Shown: positions 10,811 through 22,289, counted from the first letter of the stretch. The stretch is DNA of 40,257 bases from Mesostigma viride (GCA_009746045.1 RPFO01000699.1:22501-62757); one strand, 5' to 3'. The notes: generated from the letters alone by a model not told the origin. Numbers and translations: made by a program.

Positions 10811-11330
10811 AGTCCGGCGCAGCGCCGGTACCACCCCGGTAATTCCCGCGCGAAAGTTGACGAAATTCGGTGCGCGCGTGCAATGTTGACTGAAATTCGG
10901 TGTGCACGGCTATGGTGACGCGAAAATTTATTGCGAGCTGATTACGCAACCATTTTGGACGTTATTTCGCTTGTTCGGACGTTGATTACATAAGAAAAAG
11001 TATCGTACATTAAAAAACCTGAAAAACAGTTTCTTTTTTTTCTGCAGCGAGGGCACGTGGGCAGCAGGCGGGCGTTTTGCACACCAACCGGCCCGACCCG
11101 TGTGTGTGCAAGGTAAGACACAGACAGGAAAAACATGCTCTCAGCGGTCATGAACACATTCTACCAGTTCCTAACATCATTTCAAAGAAACCCAGCGATG
11201 GATTTCCCTTAATTTTGCGTTTCCGATTTTTACGCCCCTTCCGCGAAAAAGTGAGAATTATAGGAGCGCTGACAGGGGCAACACTGCATGTCGTGCTTTT
11301 AATCGCTTTTACGTCTTTTCTTGCAGCTAT
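10811..11330. other. Unassigned TE1 interior
   Basis: No recognised gene. The end (CTTTTCTTGCAG at about 11315-11326) looks like a 3' splice site just before the small zinc-ribbon frame. Confidence 0.35.
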
Positions 11331-11498
11331 ATGACTTCCCTTGGGCGCAGCAACATCGCCCGGTGTTTATCCTGCGGGCGGGGCTTGCTGGCCCCGTCCG
11401 GAGTGTGCTCGGGGTGCGGGAAAAACCACAGCTACTGGTTTATAACGTCGACAACCCCCCATTTTCTGGTCATTAACCGGCGTATTCTTGTGGTTTAA
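11331..11498 (+). CDS. Small zinc-ribbon-like protein or exon (55 aa)
   Basis: ATG at 11331, stop TAA at 11496-11498. Residues 12-29 hold CLSC (Cys12, Cys15) and CSGC (Cys26, Cys29), giving C-x2-C-x10-C-x2-C, a treble-clef or zinc-ribbon spacing. GKNHSYW follows. A strong acceptor (TTTTCTTGCAG) ends 4 bases before the ATG, so this may be an internal or terminal exon rather than a free gene. Cys clusters of this kind are common in transposon-encoded DNA-binding proteins, but no family is claimed. Confidence 0.35.
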   Translation: MTSLGRSNIARCLSCGRGLLAPSGVCSGCGKNHSYWFITSTTPHFLVINRRILVV

Positions 11499-11812
11499 GC
11501 TTCCGGCGACGGGCGAAAAGAGCTCTTACCATGACGGCATGCTCTGGGGAGGCGTTCCGAGAAGGACTGGGGCGGGCAGGCAAATTTACACGCGACAGTG
11601 CCCGCACGTCGCCTGCGCACCCCGGCGTACAAGGCAAAGCGCAGTGTTTCCCTCCTGGACGGCCCATCGCTGCCTTTGCCGGGCGGCATGTTGGGGAGGC
11701 GGCTCCTTCTTCCTTTCTTACCGCCCGTTTCATAGTTCATACCCCGTGAGTTTCCCAACGGAGGCGTGTTAATGATGAGCGGCTGCATGCATGAATGAAC
11801 GGGTGTATGAAT
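11499..11812. other. GC-rich unassigned segment before the GGGA array
   Basis: Open frames occur on both strands (for example plus 11531-11749) but none is recognisable. Confidence 0.25.
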
Positions 11813-14800
11813 GAGGGAGGGGGAAGGGAGGGAGGGAGGGAGGGAGGGAGGGAGGAGGGAGGGAGGGAGGGGAGGGAGGGAGGGAGGGAGGGAGGGAGGG
11901 AGGGAGGGAGGAGGGAGGGAGGGAGGGAGGGAGGGAGGGAGGGAGGGAGGGAGGGAGGGAGGGAGGGAGGAGGGAGGGAGGGAGGGAGGGAGGGAGGGAG
12001 GGAGGGAGGAGGGAGGGAGGGAGGGAGGGAGGGAGGGAGGGAGGGAGGGAGGGAGGGAGGGAGGGGGGAGGGAGGGAGGGAGGGAGGGAGGGAGGGAGGG
12101 AGGGAGGGAGGGAGGGAGGGAGGGAGGGAGGGAGGAGGGAGGGAGGAGGAGGGAGGGAGGGAGGGAGGGAGGGAGGGAGGAGGGAGGGAGGGAGGGAGGG
12201 AGGGAGGGAGGGAGGGAGGGAGGAGGGAGGGAGGGAGGGAGGGAGGAGGGAGGGAGGGGAGGAGGGAGGGAGGGAGGGAGGGAGGGAGGGAGGGAGGGAG
12301 GGAGGGAGGGAGGGAGGGAGGGAGGGAGGGAGGAGGGAGGGAGGGAGGGAGGGAGGGAGGGAGGGAGGGAGGGAGGGAGGAGGGAGGGAGGGAGGGAGGG
12401 AGGAGGGAGGGAGGGAGGAGGAGGGAGGGAGGGAGGAGGGAGGGAGGGAGGGAGGGAGGGAGGGAGGGAGGGAGGGAGGGAGGGAGGAGGAGGGAGGGAG
12501 GGAGGGAGGAGGGAGGGAGGGAGGAGGAGGGAGGGAGGGAGGGAGGGAGGGAGGAGGGAGGGAGGGAGGGAGGGAGGGAGGGAGGGAGGGAGGGAGGGAG
12601 GGAGGGAGGGAGGGAGGGAGGGAGGGAGGGAGGGAGGGAGGGAGGAGGGAGGGAGGGAGGGAGGGAGGGAGGGAGGGAGGGAGGGAGGGAGGGAGGGAGG
12701 GAGGGAGGGAGGGAGGGAGGGAGGGAGGAGGGAGGGAGGGAGGGAGGGAGGGAGGGAGGGAGGAGGGAGGGAGGAGGGAGGGAGGGAGGGAGGGAGGAGG
12801 GAGGGAGGAGGGAGGGAGGAGGGAGGGAGGGAGGGAGGGAGGGAGGGAGGGAGGGAGGGAGGGAGGGAGGGAGGGAGGGAGGGAGGGAGGAGGGAGGAGG
12901 GAGGGAGGGAGGGAGGGAGGGAGGGAGGAGGGAGGGAGGAGGGAGGGAGGGAGGGAGGGAGGAGAGGGAGGGAGGGAGGGAGGGAGGGAGGGAGGGAGGG
13001 AGGAGGGAGGGAGGGAGGGAGGGAGGGAGGGAGGGAGGGAGGGAGGGAGGGAGGGAGGGAGGGAGGAGGGGGAGGGAGGGAGGGAGGGAGGGAGGGAGGG
13101 AGGGAGGGAGGGAGGGAGGGAGGGAGGAGGGAGGAGGGAGGGAGGGAGGGAGGGAGGTCCGAGGGAGGGAGGGAGGGAGGGAGGGAGGTCCGAGGGAGGG
13201 AGGGAGGGAGGGAGGTCCGAGGGAGGGAGGGAGGTCCGAGGGAGGGAGGGAGGGAGGGAGGTCCGAGGGAGGGAGGAGGGAGGGAGGTAGGTAGGTAGGG
13301 AGGGGAGGGAGGGAGGGAGGGAGGGAGGAGGGAGGGAGGGAGGGAGGGAGGGAGGGAGGGAGGGAGGGAGGGAGGGGAGGGAGGGAGGGAGGGAGGGAGG
13401 GAGGGAGGGAGGGAGGGAGGGAGGGAGGAGGGAGGGAGGGAGGGAGGGAGGGAGGGAGGGAGGGAGGGAGGGAGGGAGGGAGGGAGGGAGGAGGGAGGGA
13501 GGGAGGGAGGGAGGAGGGAGGGAGGGAGGGAGGGAGGGAGGGAGGGAGGGAGGAGGGAGGAGAGGAGGGAGGGAGGGAGGGAGGAGGAGGGAGGGAGGGA
13601 GGGAGGGAGGGAGGGAGGGAGGGAGGGAGGAGGGAGGGAGGGAGGGAGGGAGGGAGGGAGGGAGGGAGGGAGGGAGGGAGGGAGGGAGGGAGGGAGGGAG
13701 GGAGGGAGGGAGGGAGGGAGGGAGGAGGGAGGGAGGGAGGGAGGGAGGGAGGGAGGGAGGGAGGGAGGGAGGGAGGGAGGAGGGAGGGAGGGAGGGAGGG
13801 AGGGAGGGAGGAGGGAGGGAGGGAGGGAGGGAGGGGGAGGGAGGGAGGGAGGGAGGGAGGGAGAGGGAGGGAGGGAGGGAGGGAGGGAGGGAGGGAGGGA
13901 GGGAGGGAGGGAGGGAGGGAGGGAGGGAGGAGGGAGGGAGGGAGGGAGGGAGGGAGGAGGGAGGGAGGGAGGGAGGGAGGAGGGAGGGAGGGAGGGAGGG
14001 GAGGGAGGGAGGGAGGGAGGGAGGGAGGGAGGGAGGAGGGGGAGGGAGGAGGGAGGGAGGGAGGGAGGGAGGGAGGGAGGGAGGGAGGGAGGGAGGGAGG
14101 GAGGGAGGGAGGGAGGGAGGGAGGGAGGAGGGAGGGAGGGAGGGAGGGAGGGAGGGAGGGAGGGAGGGAGGGAGGGAGGAGGGAGGGAGGGAGGGAGGGA
14201 GGGAGGGAGGGAGGGAGGGAGGGAGGGAGGGAGGAGGGAGGGAGGGAGGGAGGGAGGGAGGGAGGGAGGGAGGGAGGGAGGGAGGGAGGGAGGGAGGGAG
14301 GGAGGGAGGAGGGAGGGAGGAGGAGGGAGGGAGGGAGGGAGGGAGGGAGGGAGGGAGGGAGGGAGGGAGGAGGGAGGGAGGGAGGGAGGGAGGGAGGGAG
14401 GGAGGAGGGAGGGAGGGAGGGAGGAGGGAGGGAGGGAGGGAGGGAGGGAGGGAGGGAGGGAGGGAGGGAGGGAGGGAGGGAGGGAGGGAGGGAGGGAGGG
14501 AGGGAGGGAGGGAGGGAGGGAGGGAGGAGGGAGGAGGGAGGGAGGGAGGGAGGGAGGGAGGGAGGGAGGGAGGGAGGGAGGGAGGGAGGAGGGAGGAGGG
14601 AGGGAGGGAGGGAGGGAGGGAGGGAGGGAGGGAGGGAGGGAGGAGGGAGGGAGGGAGGGAGGGAGGAGGGAGGGAGGGAGGGAGGGAGGGAGGGAGGGAG
14701 GAGGGAGGGAGGGAGGGAGGGAGGGAGGGAGGGAGGAGGGAGGAGGGAGGAGGGAGGGAGGGAGGGAGGGAGGGAGGGAGGGAGGGAGGGAGGGAGGGAG

Positions 14801-14832
14801 GGAGGGAGGGAGGGAGGAGGAGGGAGGGAGGG
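11813..14832. repeat. (GGGA)n array, 3.0 kb, with frequent GGA slips
   Basis: The plus strand is a nearly unbroken purine tract of GGGA units with frequent 3-nt GGA units. A local variant block carries GAGGTCCGAGGGA five times (about 13155-13270) and GGTAGGTAGG near 13286. Leu-Pro-Pro-Ser frames of more than 1000 codons on the minus strand arise purely from the tetranucleotide. Confidence 0.98.
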
Positions 14833-14838
14833 TATGAC

Positions 14839-15068
<230 letters not shown>

Positions 15069-15210
15069 TATGCATGGGTGGGTGGATACATGTGTACGTG
15101 GGTGTGTGTGTGTGGGTGGGTAAGGGATCGACGTGTGTGTGTGTGTGTATGTGTGTGTGTGTGCTTCTCTGCTTAGGCGTTGGAGCACACGCATGCACTG
15201 GAGGAAGGGG

Positions 15211-15447
15211 GTGATGAAAACCCAGACCAACTGTCGCACCCACCCCTCCACCTTCACCAAGCGTAAGGCCAAGCGTGCCATGGGGGTAGGGTAGCTGACG
15301 CAAGTCACCAACGTCAGGGTGCTCACCAGGCTGGTGGATGAGAAGATGGGGGGCAGGCCCCTGTCAGATGCAGAGAAGAAGAAAAGGAAAAGGATGCAGC
15401 AGGGCCGTGAGAACGTGCCCCCGGGTGTGGCATTAGCCACTATATAG
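15211..15447 (+). pseudogene. Gene fragment with basic C-terminus and one in-frame TAG
   Basis: The plus-strand frame reads [19 protein letters not shown], then TAG at 15292-15294. It continues in the same frame with [17 protein letters not shown] and SDAEKKKRKRMQQGRENVPP before the final TAG at 15445-15447. The Lys/Arg-rich composition and codon-like texture suggest the last exon of a real protein, with either one disabling stop or a readthrough TAG. The upstream part is replaced by the CGTG/GT microsatellite. No family was recognised. Confidence 0.35.
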
Positions 15448-15589
15448 CTAGCTAGCTGGCTAGAGCTGTGTTATTAATGCATTGTACTATAGGCATGTGC
15501 CCCCAAGTATGCCTTCCTGCATTGTAAATATGATGCATAATGTAATGATGTGTTGTTTGGAACCTTCTGTACACCAAGGTGGAATGATT

Positions 15590-16200
15590 GCCATGAAACC
15601 CTTGGAAGAACAATAGAAAGCTGCTTTTTTGTGGTATTTATGCTAGCATCCGTCACCAATTTGTTATCCAACCAGCCTGAAGCTTTGTGGGCAGGCTGCA
15701 TGGGATGTGTTTCGAACATGTGCCAAGTCCCAGGTCCAACTGAGTTCATTTGATGTCATTATATATGCAAATGTGTGATGAAACCCTTGGAAAACCCTGA
15801 AAAACTGCATTTTTGTGGTGTTTATGCTAGCATCTGTCACCACTTTGTCATCCAACCAGCCTGAAACTTTGTGGGCATGCTGCATGGGATGTGTTTAGAA
15901 CATATGCAAAGTTCCACGCCCAACTGAGTTCATTTGGTGTCATTATATATGCATATGTGTGATGAAACCCTTGGAAAACCCTGAAAAAATGCATTTTGGG
16001 GTATTTATGCTAGCATCTGTCACCATTTTGTGATCCAACCAGCCTGAAACTTTGTGGGCATGCTGCATGGGATGTGTTTATAACATATGCAAAGTTCCAG
16101 GCCCAACTGAGTTCATTTGATGTCATTATATACGCATACATGCCAGAAAGTGCTGAAAATTCGGTATTTTTATGCTAGCAAATGTCACCATGTTACCATG
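15590..16200. repeat. About 185-bp tandem repeat, three copies plus a partial
   Basis: Units begin near 15590, 15776 and 15960 with ATGAAACCCTTGGAA. They contain TTTATGCTAGCATC, CCAACCAGCCTGAA, GCATGGGATGTGTTT and TGTCATTATATA. A degraded fourth copy starts near 16140. Confidence 0.88.
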
Positions 16201-16347
16201 CTGCCGACTCCCAAAAAATTATTTGACCACATGCCACCATAAGATATCTGATTAGGCACCTTGGTGCCAAATTTGAGGCCAAACTAATCATTAGCCTATC
16301 CTAGAATAATTTTCAGGGTGGAAAAATGGCTTTTTGGAATGATGTGT

Positions 16348-16461
16348 TCATCACGCGCGTCAACGCCCCGTCATCGCCCCGTCATCGCCCCGTCATCGCT
16401 CCGTGATCGCCATGCCGACTGCCGAGGGCCAACCTCTTAACTCTTTATTCGGAGTAATAGT
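16348..16461. repeat. Dispersed copy of half-unit a of the 10.2-10.8 kb satellite
   Basis: It shares TCATCACGCGCGTCAACG, three GCCCCGTCATC units, CGTGATCGCCATGCCGA and CTCTTAACTCTTTATTCGG with 10520-10620. Confidence 0.85.
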
Positions 16462-16760
16462 TAACTGCCGGCATTGCCATACAAGAAGAAGCTCTCGATC
16501 CTAGGTATAGACTACCTCGGGTATCATCATCGTAATTGCTAGCATCGAGATCATTCATACCTACCGACGATGGCCAGCTTCAAAAGAAAAATGTCGACCA
16601 ACAGACAGGACCTATCGCCGGGAACCCTCAAGGCAATAAGGGCGAGACAGGCTTTCACCGTTAAGTAAAGTTGTCCACATCGTGCTAAGGAATTTGTGCT
16701 AATCTATGAGTACCTATATGGACACTTTGTCGCATTTTTTACATGGCAAATAAGCGATGT

Positions 16761-16930
16761 ATCCATCCATCCATCCATCCATCCATCCATCCATCCATCC
16801 ATCCATCCATCCATCCATCCATCCATCCATCCATCCATCCATCCATCCATCCATCCATCCATCCATCCATCCATCCATCCATCCATCCATCCATCCATCC
16901 ATCCATCCATCCATCCATCCATCCATCCAT
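16761..16930. repeat. (ATCC)n array, inverted GGAT
   Basis: A pure 170-bp array in the opposite orientation to the other four GGAT arrays. Confidence 0.97.
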
Positions 16931-17159
16931 TGATCGGGGTATAGTCCTAGTACAGCCATGCTACGTCCTGGCTATGATGAGATTACTTGCCCACGCTCCT
17001 AGTGTTATGCCATGCTCACATGGGTCTTATTGCACCCACAGATTGCCGGATCGTTAGCGTGTCCGTTTAGCTAGCGTTCCCGAATGCAGCTGTGGCATGC
17101 CTTAGGCATGAAGGAGACTGGGGGTCTCTGCCCTTTCTCCTGTTGTGCACGCACAGGGA

Positions 17160-17310
17160 TTAAAAGCACTTCGGTGCTCCGTGACTCCCCAACAGGAGCA
17201 CGTGTTTAATTAATTAATTAATTAATTAATCGGGGTTAGCTAATGCTCCTTGACTCCCTAATGGGGGCATGAGTTTAATAAATGAATTAAGTAGTTAGTT
17301 AATTAATCAG
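17160..17310. repeat. Tandem duplicated hairpin unit with TTAA array
   Basis: TGCTCC-TGACTCCC-AA-GGGGCA-G-GTTTAAT recurs twice (about 17175-17230 and 17242-17300). The first copy contains a GTGCTCC/GGAGCAC hairpin. A TTAATTAA run separates the two. Confidence 0.6.
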
Positions 17311-17368
17311 GTTGATTCAGATGAGGTCTGTGCTGGTTCCTTGTGGACTGGCCAGCCAGGGAGATATC

Positions 17369-17405
17369 TTCTTACATGGTCAGGCCCTTGCCGACCATGT
17401 AAGAA
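17369..17405. repeat. Hairpin, 13-bp perfect arms
   Basis: TTCTTACATGGTC and GACCATGTAAGAA are separated by 11 nt. Confidence 0.85.
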
Positions 17406-17625
17406 CCTGTTAGGCGACGCAGTGGCCAACATTGGACATACCGCCATATCAAAGAGACAACCAATATGTTTGTCTCCGCGATATGATTTTAGCTGACATG
17501 CAGAGCACAGACACTGTTGGCGTCATCCGCTCAACCCCTCTTATTCATACATGGGACCTCGGATATGTAGGATTAGTAGCGTTGCCCAGGCGGACATTGT
17601 CAAAGACTACGACCCCCCAGTTGTG

Positions 17626-19629
17626 AATTGAATTGAATTGAATTGTAACATAACTCCGTTGGGAGGATATGTAGCACATAGCCCTTGAGAGGGGGCATAT
17701 GGCCTATCATACATCCTAAGCTACTTCCTGCAAGGGTGGGGATGTAAAGGACCCTTGCTCTAGGTGCACCAGGGCACTTGCATCCCCATGATCTTCAAGC
17801 TATGCCCAGCGAAGGGGGAGCCTGTCATGGGGGGGAAGATCAGCAGAGCTATACAAAAAGGCTAGGGCATGGCGTCTCAGCAGAGAGTTACTCCCTGCAT
17901 GGGCACAACATAGCTAAATAAAGCTAGGCATCATCTGGAGTGTGGCACATCATAGGCACACATGTACATGATTAAATAAAGCGTGTGGCTTAGCTAGGAT
18001 AGTGCCTCTAGGAGGCGTACATGTACATGGCCACGGTCTATCTATTCTACACTACTACTGCTGTATTCCCCTAAGCTGGGGCGTCTGGAGTCGTTGGGGC
18101 CGCGGGGGTCGCCTGCCAGGGCTTGTGGCCGACGTAGATGGCCGCCCCCTTCCAGTACACCGGCTGCCCCGCCTTGGTCTTCCGGAGCTGGAGGTAGGTG
18201 GGCCATAGCTCCCGTCGCCGTTGTTGCTGCGCCAGGGTCAAGTCGTCGTCAAGGGTGAAGAGAGTCTTCTCGAGCCGCTTGCGGCGTCGGAGAAAAGAAA
18301 TCTTGTCCGCCGGGGTCTTAAAGGTGAGAAGGAGCGGGGGCGGCCCTGCCTTACCCCGCGCGCGGGGAAGGCGGTGGGCGACCAGGTCGATCTCACCAGT
18401 AAGGCCCATGCGATTAAGAATTTCTCTCTCAAACGCACGTGCAAGCTTCTCGGAATTCTCACCTTCCTCCATGTCGAGGTTCTTGACAATGACGTTAAGG
18501 CTGCGCTTGGCAAGCTCGGCCTCCTCGCGGAGGTCAAGCGTCTGCCGCTGGAGCTGGGCTGTGACGGCGGAGGTGGTGGAGGTGGTGTGCTGCTTAAGCA
18601 TGTCCGCCCAGGTCGTGATGGGAGGAGCATCGCCGGCCAGGCCAGCAGAGGTTGGCTTGGCGGCAATGTCCTTCACCGCCTGGGCGGTGAGGCCCGCGGT
18701 GTTCTGCAGGACCTCGATAGCGATGGCATTATCCTTAAGACGTTGGTCAATGTCGCGGAGCTGGGCGGTGATGGAGTCGGTGGAGGCGGAGGGGGGGGGT
18801 GGAGGCGAGGAGGGTGGCGGTGGCGGTGGGGATGGTGGGGAGCTCAGCAGCCAGCGTGCGACCCACAGCTGCCACATCTGCAGCTAGGGGCGTCACGTGC
18901 TGTGAGATGGTTTCTTGGAGGTGGAGGAGGAAGGTGGATTCGGTCAAGGGGGAGGGGGTCCAGAGGTCCGTGACAGAGCGGTCAAGGATGGAAAAGAGGG
19001 CGGCGAGCTGAAGACGGGGGCGAGACCAGCGGGCCAGGTTCTCAGGTCGGTGAGTAAACCGGCCGTCAGGTCCAGGGCGGAGGCGGTAATGGCTGTGAAG
19101 GCGCTGGCACAGGTCGAGAATGGAGGCGTATGACCCATAAAACACGAGCTCCAGTATCTTGATGGGTGGCATGTCGAAAAAGCCGGGTCTGGCACCGTCG
19201 AAGGTGGAAAATAACCCGTCAACGTCAAAGTCGCGCTCAGACCAGCTTGGTTCGGTTGGGCGGCTGCGTTTTGGCTCGGGCGAGGCTGAGGGCGAGGCAG
19301 GAAGCCCGGGAGGGTGCTGGGCGACAACCAGTGCGCGACTAGGGTCACCACCGCCTTCCGGCCCTGATGGCGAAGCTGCAGCCGGAGCTGCAGACGTATT
19401 TTCATTGCCGAGCGCAGCCGTCAGGCTGCGTTGCGTCGATGGGCGTTTGCTCATCGTATATTGCGTAATAGCGTCGGAAAATTATATCAGCATGTGCGTC
19501 GTAGAAAGACGCGTCGATTGTGATATTCACGGCTAAATTCGGTGCTCAAACGTGAAAGTTATGAGCTCCGCCGTCAGCCATGGCTACCTCGTGGCTCGTG
19601 GCTCGTGGCTCGTGGCTCGTGGCTCGTGG
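17626..19629 (-). mobile_element. ORF1-only LINE-type retrotransposon (complete-looking copy)
   Basis: A 2.0-kb minus-strand element. Target duplication CCCCAGTTGTG occurs at 17615-17625 and 19630-19640. The 5' end carries six tandem CCACGAG units (19588-19629). Next comes an ORF1-type gene (19454-18071), a short 3' region shared with truncated copies elsewhere, and an AATTC/TTGAA-type tail (17626-17646). There is no endonuclease or reverse-transcriptase sequence and no room for one, so it must be mobilised in trans. The layout parallels mammalian HAL1 (ORF1-only L1) elements. Confidence 0.82.
18071..19454 (-). CDS. L1-type ORF1 protein (RNA-binding), one frameshift
   Basis: The start MSKRPSTQRSL is at 19454. 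The first frame runs about 218 residues: a Pro/Ser-rich N-terminus, then FDMPPIKILELVFYG. A run of nine C (18791-18799 on the minus strand) is where the reading shifts to the second frame, which continues about 240 residues to TAG at 18071. The second frame has a Pro-rich linker and a coiled-coil-like region (DIDQRLKDNAIAIEVLQ). It then has RSLNVIVKNLDMEEGEN with DLVAHRLPRARG and LLLTFKTPADKISFLRRRKR, matching the RRM and C-terminal domain pattern of L1 ORF1p (Transposase_22-like). The ORF1 protein binds element RNA as a chaperone. The homopolymer shift may be a sequencing error, a mutation or programmed slippage. Confidence 0.75.
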
Positions 19630-19640
19630 CCCCAGTTGTG

Positions 19641-20149
19641 GGTCCTAGGAAATTTAACAAGCATGATTGTCTCCTTGTTGATAGGCATTAATTCATCCTT
19701 GATGATAGGCATTGCTTGCGTGCAAGATTAGCTCGAGGCCCATATTTTAGACTACTAGCTGAGCTCTGGACATACATGTAGTTATTGACGTCTTGACGGA
19801 TATTGACGTCTTGGGGGACTTCCACTATATCTTCTTTGGGGAATTCAGAGATCCCGGTCCCCCAACATGGACATGAGACTAATTAAAATCAATTAATCAA
19901 TGTCATGAATAGAGCGCGTTCATGACGTTCAGTCATGAACAGAGCCCTAACCTTAAACACATAAGAAAACAATTATGGCGGACCATGTGACCAATGTAAG
20001 AAGCTTAGCCCCCAAACATATTGTTGTCTCACGTAATGAATCACTTGCTGATCAACAAATCGATGGTTATCTCATAGGCACAATGTACCTCTGACCATCA
20101 TTGCTGGCCCATGCATGCATGCACCAATGGCAGCCTACATGACACATAC
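19641..20149. other. Non-coding interval with short local duplications
   Basis: Small direct repeats are present: TTGATGATAGGCATT-like at about 19676-19715, ATTGACGTCTTG twice at about 19783-19813, and GTCATGAA-AGAGC twice near 19900-19945. No gene is seen. Confidence 0.5.
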
Positions 20150-21436
20150 ATGGATGGATGGATGGATGGATGGATGGATGGATGGATGGATGGATGGATG
20201 GATGGATGGATGGATGGATGGATGGATGGATGGATGGATGGATGGATGGATGGATGGATGGATGGATGGATGGATGGATGGATGGATGGATGGATGGATG
20301 GATGGATGGATGGATGGATGGATGGATGGATGGATGGATGGATGGATGGATGGATGGATGGATGGATGGATGGATGGATGGATGGATGGATGGATGGATG
20401 GATGGATGGATGGATGGATGGATGGATGGATGGATGGATGGATGGATGGATGGATGGATGGATGGATGGATGGATGGATGGATGGATGGATGGATGGATG
20501 GATGGATGGATGGATGGATGGATGGATGGATGGATGGATGGATGGATGGATGGATGGATGGATGGATGGATGGATGGATGGATGGATGGATGGATGGATG
20601 GATGGATGGATGGATGGATGGATGGATGGATGGATGGATGGATGGATGGATGGATGGATGGATGGATGGATGGATGGATGGATGGATGGATGGATGGATG
20701 GATGGATGGATGGATGGATGGATGGATGGATGGATGGATGGATGGATGGATGGATGGATGGATGGATGGATGGATGGATGGATGGATGGATGGATGGATG
20801 GATGGATGGATGGATGGATGGATGGATGGATGGATGGATGGATGGATGGATGGATGGATGGATGGATGGATGGATGGATGGATGGATGGATGGATGGATG
20901 GATGGATGGATGGATGGATGGATGGATGGATGGATGGATGGATGGATGGATGGATGGATGGATGGATGGATGGATGGATGGATGGATGGATGGATGGATG
21001 GATGGATGGATGGATGGATGGATGGATGGATGGATGGATGGATGGATGGATGGATGGATGGATGGATGGATGGATGGATGGATGGATGGATGGATGGATG
21101 GATGGATGGATGGATGGATGGATGGATGGATGGATGGATGGATGGATGGATGGATGGATGGATGGATGGATGGATGGATGGATGGATGGATGGATGGATG
21201 GATGGATGGATGGATGGATGGATGGATGGATGGATGGATGGATGGATGGATGGATGGATGGATGGATGGATGGATGGATGGATGGATGGATGGATGGATG
21301 GATGGATGGATGGATGGATGGATGGATGGATGGATGGATGGATGGATGGATGGATGGATGGATGGATGGATGGATGGATGGATGGATGGATGGATGGATG
21401 GATGGATGGATGGATGGATGGATGGATGGATGGATG
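20150..21436. repeat. (GGAT)n array 3
   Basis: About 1.29 kb, essentially pure, lying inside TE1. It is the longest GGAT array in the window. Confidence 0.98.
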
Positions 21437-21798
21437 TCAGGCTTGTCTTACATGATGCAGTGGAACTTTGGTGCTGGAGGGTTAATTGTGGCCCGGTCTG
21501 GTTTAGCTTCAGTGCTCTCATGGCGGCCTTCATTTGTAATTATTTGAATGCATGCCCATTGGGCCATGCATAGTGTATATTTTTTACGCATGCACGCCCA
21601 TTATGTATCGCTGGGTCCATCCCATCAATGCTTGTTTATTGCCAGGTCTGGTGTAAGTAAGTTAGTACTTGCGTGTCATGCGCATGGGCATGTTTAGAGT
21701 ACTATGCTAATCTCTTTAGAAACATAATTACACGGAAGTTACAAATCTCATCTGCATCATGCCCCAAGACACTACATTAAAGAATCAAATAAAATTAT

Positions 21799-21840
21799 AA
21801 CATGCCTCCGTTGGGAGATCATGCAGCACATGCATATTCC
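21799..21840 (-). mobile_element. Diverged LINE 3'-end fragment
   Basis: TAACATGCCTCCGTTGGGAG and CATGCAGCACATG resemble the conserved 3' end of the LINE family (CATAACTCCGTTGGGAG...TGTAGCACATAG). Confidence 0.5.
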
Positions 21841-21900
21841 TTGCTGAATGGGTAGAGGTGGGTCAAGCCGCGACATCGAAATAAGCTAACTCTAAGCTAT

Positions 21901-22113
21901 CTAGTCTACAAAATCCTCACTACACTTCTCCCCAAAGCGCCCCTTCCGCTTTGGGGGAGGGGGCTTACCCACATGGGCTGGCGTGTGAGCCGGGACATTG
22001 GTCTTCCACCTCTTCTTGTTCTGCATAGGAACAGAGAGCGAAGAAATGCGGTGTGGGGACCCCTTCTCGTGGTAATGCGTTACATGTACTCCCCACCGGG
22101 CTTTGCTCTTCAT
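21901..22113 (-). CDS. Hypothetical 70-aa basic open frame
   Basis: The minus-strand frame contains WGVHVTHYHEKGSPHRISS and a Pro/Lys-rich KPPPPKRKGRFGEK end. It could be a C-terminal exon of a TE1 gene. No homology was recognised and chance is not excluded. Confidence 0.18.
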   Translation of the reverse strand: MKSKARWGVHVTHYHEKGSPHRISSLSVPMQNKKRWKTNVPAHTPAHVGKPPPPKRKGRFGEKCSEDFVD

Positions 22114-22147
22114 GGGTTCATAAAGACAACAATTATTCAGTAAGAAT

Positions 22148-22250
22148 TTAATAAATTAGGAACATATATCCGTTGGGAGTCACTGTTACACATATACCTG
22201 AAAAGGGGCATATGATTTTAAATACATTCTGAGCTACAACCTGCACGTGC
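22148..22250 (-). mobile_element. Diverged LINE 3'-end fragment
   Basis: AGGAACATATATCCGTTGGG, then GGGGCATATG and GAGCTAC-CCTGCA match the LINE 3' end. A degenerate AATTTAATAAATT lies at the tail side. Confidence 0.65.
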
Positions 22251-22289
22251 ATGGGTTTAGTTAACTGGCACCTATACTAGAGGCCTGAC

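Noticed and set aside
18198-18973. Plus-strand frames opposite the LINE ORF1
   Set aside because: Shadow frames in GC-rich sequence. The minus strand carries the recognisable ORF1 domains.
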